A DNA stretch of 34,420 bases. Origin: Lachnospiraceae bacterium (lineage in GTDB: Bacteria; Bacillota; Clostridia; Lachnospirales; Lachnospiraceae). The stretch lies in NCBI GenBank assembly GCA_022793065.1, contig JAAWCE010000130.1:1-34420 (forward strand). Direction: 5' to 3'. The translations under genes were made by a program, and so were the position numbers. The notes under the pieces were generated by a model, which worked only from the letters and a program-made list of their open reading frames with translations, had not been told where the DNA came from and did no database searches. Shown here one piece after another: positions 32,701-34,420 of the stretch. Numbering within the stretch: position 1 is the stretch's first letter; each line of letters opens with the position of its first letter.

Positions 32701-34420
32701 GACTGGTCGTTTGGCGATGAGGAATATGCAGGTGTAGAGTTGACATCGACCGGTGCGCAGACGGCTACATTGACTGTAAGTGAAGGTGCGTCTTCCGGTG
32801 TTGTAGTTGTAAGAGCAACGAAGGATGGTAAAGTAGCCGAGAAGGAAATCAATCTGACAACTTCTTCGGATGTAGTGGCATTTAAGAAATCCACAACTTC
32901 TGTAACAATTCCTTTTGCAGGTCAAGAGGCAGTGGTAAATGAATTTGTGGCAGAGACACGTAATGGTTCTGGAGAGGTGATAGATGGCGGCGCAATTACC
33001 TATTCGCTGCTTTCAAAAGATGGAGTAACAGAGACTACGGTTAAGGGCGTGACTTTTGAAAATGGCGTTCTTACGGTAGAAGCAGGAGCATTTCCAGCAA
33101 TAGTATATGTAAAAGCTACGAATGCGGAAGGACTTTCTGCAAAGGTCAAAGTAAATATCCATGGAATGTCATTTGGCTTTGGCTCGCAGGATGCAGCGGA
33201 TGGTTTTACACAAGTTACGGATACACTGTATACTGATAAGCTGGGTTATGGCTTCATGACGACAAATAGCTTGACTGTAAATGCTGACAATGTAACTGGA
33301 ACAGAAGCATTTAGATTCAAGGTGAAGGTTCCTAATGGGAATTATAATGTAAAAGTTGATACAACAGCAGAAGCATTAACTTCCGAAGTAGTGGAATCTG
33401 TACCGGCAGTTACCGGGATTACAAAGACAGGCGCTTCTTTCAGTGTAGCAGTTTGTGATGGAGTATTGGATCTCACTTTCCCAGCAGCAGCTTCAGTGAA
33501 GACGCTTGAGATTATGCAGATGTCTGCAAAAGAAAAACAGCCTAAACCCATGGTATATGCGATTGGTGACTCCACAACTAAGAATAATGCAGATGGCAAC
33601 CTTTCCTGGGGAAATTGTGTTGAAGGGAAAAAGGTGGAACTTCCGGATGTATTTGGTGGATTTGCAAATCATGGTATGGCAGGGCGCAATTCTGTAGACT
33701 TTTATAATCAGGGAAGAGTAGAAGCAGTCTTGTTATCTATATGTCCTGGCGACTATGTAACTGTTAATATGGGTATTAATAGTGGAGATAAAGAACCGGC
33801 TTCCTATGAAACTTTAATGAGTTCCTATTATGTGGATGCAATTATTCAGAGGGGCGGTATTCCTGTTATTATGACAGCAACGCCTGATGGTCCTGTACCG
33901 CCAAGGGTGGACCAGAATTATGACAAAGTGAACAATAAGTTTACGAATAGCCGTGGTGATACTGTAAGAAATGATATTCTTAGAAAAATTGCGGCAGAAA
34001 AAGATCTGCATTTAATTGAGTTAGGCCAGTGGGGGCAAGACTGGATGAATACGCTTGACATGGAATATGTGTCAGCATACAATCAGGAATATGGTACAGC
34101 TTATACCACTGTCCTTGAAATGGTTCAGAGTTGGTATGGTGACCATAATCACTACAAAGAATACCTTGGAATTCAGATCGGCAATTATATCTTGGGAGAA
34201 GTTGCAAAATTAGTATCTGATGAAGATCCTACACCGAGTGAATCACCGGATCCAAGTGGCTCACCGGATCCAAGTGAGTCACCGGATCCAAGCGGCTCAC
34301 CGGATCCAAGTGAGTCACCCGATCCAAGCGGTTCACCGGATCCAAGCGGCTCACCGGATCCAAGTGAGTCACCCGATCCAAGCGGTTCACCGGATCCAAG
34401 CGGCTCACCGGATCCAAGCG
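26791..34420 (+). CDS. Giant secreted multi-domain protein with two SGNH (rhamnogalacturonan acetylesterase-like) domains; 3' end outside window
   Basis: Open for 2543 codons to the window edge without a stop. AGGAGGG precedes the ATG. Residues 1-31 are a signal peptide ending IASA; 40-125 is an acidic linker. LamG-like regions lie near 137-342, 550-718, 1378-1595 and 1735-1925. A carboxypeptidase-regulatory-like domain is near 345-428, Ig/Big-like modules near 430-548, 719-908 and 1928-2125, and an InlB-type repeat at about 1308-1374. SGNH domain 1 has GDS with Ser1085 and D1249-x-x-H1252. SGNH domain 2 has Ser2261 (AIGDSTTKNN), MGIN and D2451-x-x-H2454, after a CE12-type beta domain. Both probably remove acetyl groups from pectic rhamnogalacturonan. 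A Pro/Ser/Asp repeat follows, likely leading to a wall anchor beyond the window. Confidence 0.9.
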   Translation, partial: MLNKSVLSLLLSFSLLMSPLPNGGGISIASAGVLPPLGVEGSPLAGEDDTSPGDDGTPENAEAGDTTGNEDTSNPDGEGSGTDAANPDAGGNGEDVPNPDTEGNQGDAQIPNADASAGTEPTVGYTLNDAATFSAEAKVFIDENFDGYEAGEIIHSAGNDVAAAPNPVTKGAITYAAGRRGNGAINCNASFVDKDSGKCLKISEDGMSTASRGISFSFDYKENAMPTVEELKNAGLFFELSMDITCNQLFNLEGFAAQPPKSGSITGGVVPAVAAGADGSMRRFRAIIDAANNKQYVIVTEQGGELVSSSVADLTATGFTGANFYAGATEATIDNLKVEQKAADVSLVTVAVKDGGNGLEGAEVTIGALTGTTDANGNAVFALPYGTYEVNATKSGYEHTTGQDDAATENVTINAETQEVTLTLSQKSYVKEVTKVTIEGGQEFIGAAKDTEPTKATAFTVSVMDQMNASMAADEYTTKWSIFPTGTQTADANVTIDSNGVISVGQGFSTENKAELYDVIAEVSANNTSKSEKTTIYIGNSNVLYYNPINWQIAGNTRNDSKLFKSPVELSNVSNVTLNVEYKAIPDGTTNGGGTGGQSTIALLSGEDITVKTTKPTGIQYLSDKKLTAWTDWTGNPAINQGSDIGAFTNSGLIANSAAGTVEVVFTIDKEKKTIVASCGAEKTSAMGFSQELSALYGLQFGLYRAGGAVTVKDILIEEPQVAALEITGDVDFAKVSGATVTRTYELVQAEAVEGETFKWEVTGNSTTGVTIANGELSVTDTAAAGTYTITATSNQDAKKTAQLEVEIGDFQEIAQKDVEISGPSMLSEKDADVAYSITKAIDSYGDDVAELLPAAAWTSSDANIVAITADGKATAKGSGTATLTATVVNGTKTLTFTKEVKVTSAQYYVVMDATENSTTVDKSALITDAAISGYQITTATADKKLVKQEVVKELPDAVDTTGADKVEIAPVFSYDIGVAGDRGKDPGYKLSIPEGTYNFTVWNTGKERCDVYLNDQMLVNNILQHGSTPNHMLVKDIVLKGDGIIATEDYSSGKDKNGTYIKIDAVKSPEIVERVRKVYVLGDSLVAFYYNGGSAENKDVQTGWGQVLSNYLKDSVDIVNLANSGITAKGLEATAFSQIRQSAKSGDILLLESGYNDRTYDTEDIMRTAVTTMVNEAKAKGMDAILVSPNASQHDYKESVQWAAIMKEVAGTTNVTYVDLSKLSYDFLQATYGASIPEILDEDYNVADKLHSKYNGAHKWASLVAGSMYEQGYQDIVNEDYVYTFVDLEGNVISCSATGKTADNIVKVTFDNNGHGGQVKATLAIKGSTVKEPTPPKALGFVFKGWYKEKECTTAWNFDTDVVNADITLYANWEENATAPWYAEDFTTVTDASKVATSANAQDCLKIKSSDEYGNYLSFDTSVTRPNTRGAVMDFTGLDVSSANAYAVEFDAAIVPGNTDVSALAVKGTDLVFKHVDNVGRTMNNGAESGYLINLVNEKGGSTSYKLNGSSDSVTIPSGEWCHYVLYVDKDRGLVSTTITGERTGAILTKEIKAYSGNGDVAGLYMLAGRYSGVLSVDNICVRAMTDEDEFGEVGEETLEKVEFATQINEAIKQPETAVHKPITIKAIGSQGNDLGDKVKVEWSVVGLEEEDGYISLTKAEGTGEGTDGEEPDGITAYFNVRNGVSDWQGYVQAVVSYNGVSFTIRTPFATVKATEADENQLAPAPGYPVDMGDYAESLVGYQGTAITDTSGDVVLNNWSIYGSNDSRTLKLVKDEDGTKSLEFASNGNTSKSTVAVYQWADQKSQYIVDFTAKFTGAMQFGVYTKTPNNSGANPEWAVSYASGVLTLGEESISNINANEWYRIVMSADPSVQKVSMQVYNKTGELLGEINDVDMMNDDSVQKYFSFYDKTGWPLFLKSFEAYRPVLADLKVASDKDAVKVPEAGETATTVDFSAVLTSDKGIKMTGAVDWSFGDEEYAGVELTSTGAQTATLTVSEGASSGVVVVRATKDGKVAEKEINLTTSSDVVAFKKSTTSVTIPFAGQEAVVNEFVAETRNGSGEVIDGGAITYSLLSKDGVTETTVKGVTFENGVLTVEAGAFPAIVYVKATNAEGLSAKVKVNIHGMSFGFGSQDAADGFTQVTDTLYTDKLGYGFMTTNSLTVNADNVTGTEAFRFKVKVPNGNYNVKVDTTAEALTSEVVESVPAVTGITKTGASFSVAVCDGVLDLTFPAAASVKTLEIMQMSAKEKQPKPMVYAIGDSTTKNNADGNLSWGNCVEGKKVELPDVFGGFANHGMAGRNSVDFYNQGRVEAVLLSICPGDYVTVNMGINSGDKEPASYETLMSSYYVDAIIQRGGIPVIMTATPDGPVPPRVDQNYDKVNNKFTNSRGDTVRNDILRKIAAEKDLHLIELGQWGQDWMNTLDMEYVSAYNQEYGTAYTTVLEMVQSWYGDHNHYKEYLGIQIGNYILGEVAKLVSDEDPTPSESPDPSGSPDPSESPDPSGSPDPSESPDPSGSPDPSGSPDPSESPDPSGSPDPSGSPDPS
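34243..34420 (+). repeat. 18-bp tandem repeat coding for SPDPS(G/E)
   Basis: Nearly ten units of 18 bases, in frame, running off the window edge. Units end in GGC/GGT (Gly) or GAG (Glu). Units 4-6 and 7-9 are identical, giving a 54-bp higher-order repeat (34297-34350 and 34351-34404). Such repeats change copy number easily. The encoded stretch is a flexible, acidic, Pro-rich cell-wall-spanning linker. Confidence 0.95.

Noticed and set aside
27136..34417. Many minus-strand open frames opposite the giant gene, up to 132 residues
   Set aside because: They lack ribosome binding sites, have odd composition (for example Asp-Pro-Val-Ser repeats opposite the 18-bp repeat) and lie wholly within a 2543-codon plus-strand frame with clear domains.
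34243..34420. CRISPR-like regular repeats
   Set aside because: The 18-bp units are contiguous with no spacers and keep the reading frame, so this is a coding tandem repeat.

Overview
The window looks like the chromosome of an anaerobic gut-type Clostridia, most likely a Lachnospiraceae member. This rests on Bacillota-style promoters and purine-rich ribosome binding sites, a ptb-buk butyrate pair, an Rpn/PD-(D/E)XK 'putative transposase' of the type common in that family, an [FeFe]-hydrogenase-like sensor, and a very large secreted carbohydrate-active protein with a Pro/Ser/Asp linker. No rRNA, tRNA or CRISPR array was seen.

Layout. 1-140 is a multi-hairpin sequence resembling the right end or guide-RNA region of an IS200/IS605-type element. 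512-2793 is a three-gene operon around a DUF2589 protein. 2898-3694 is a radical SAM gene that appears to be leaderless. 3716-6024 holds ptb and buk, the substrate-level-phosphorylation route to butyrate, with a long stem-loop between them. 6085-6585 (-) is a GNAT acetyltransferase. 6739-12633 is a complete galacturonate catabolism locus: uxaC and a LacI-type regulator on the minus strand, divergent from uxaB-uxaA. The divergent spacer shows two good promoters, each with a 14-bp LacI-type operator. 12768-13876 contains a remnant and a full copy of an Rpn-family nuclease gene that share a 53-bp repeat. 14321-15598 has a MIF-like tautomerase, a small YesL-like fragment and a minus-strand SGNH/CE6-like esterase.

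15904-21015 is the best candidate for an undescribed system. A 1010-residue protein combines a WYL-like N-terminus, a UPF1-like SF1 helicase and a Vsr/DUF2726-like nuclease. It is followed by a small unknown protein and a P-loop ATPase with a C-terminal helix-hairpin-helix. The ATPase coding sequence is split by two compensating frame changes. The first lies at TTT-TGA-C and the second at A-AAA-AAG, which is the dnaX-type slippery heptamer. Programmed frameshifting, homopolymer sequencing error or recent decay could each explain this.

21098-26426 has a TIM-barrel sugar isomerase-like gene, a soluble chemoreceptor whose sensor part is an [FeFe]-hydrogenase-like domain lacking the proton-relay cysteine, an orphan LytTR response regulator, a short protein with a FliD-like C-terminus and an unknown acidic protein. 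From 26791 to beyond the window end runs one open frame of more than 2540 codons. It encodes a secreted protein with two GDSL/SGNH esterase domains of the rhamnogalacturonan-acetylesterase type, LamG-like and Ig-like modules, an InlB-type repeat and an 18-bp tandem repeat.

Together the secreted esterases, the galacturonate pathway and ptb-buk suggest a pectin deacetylator and fermenter making butyrate. That link between genes is inference; the individual gene calls rest on motifs visible in the sequence.
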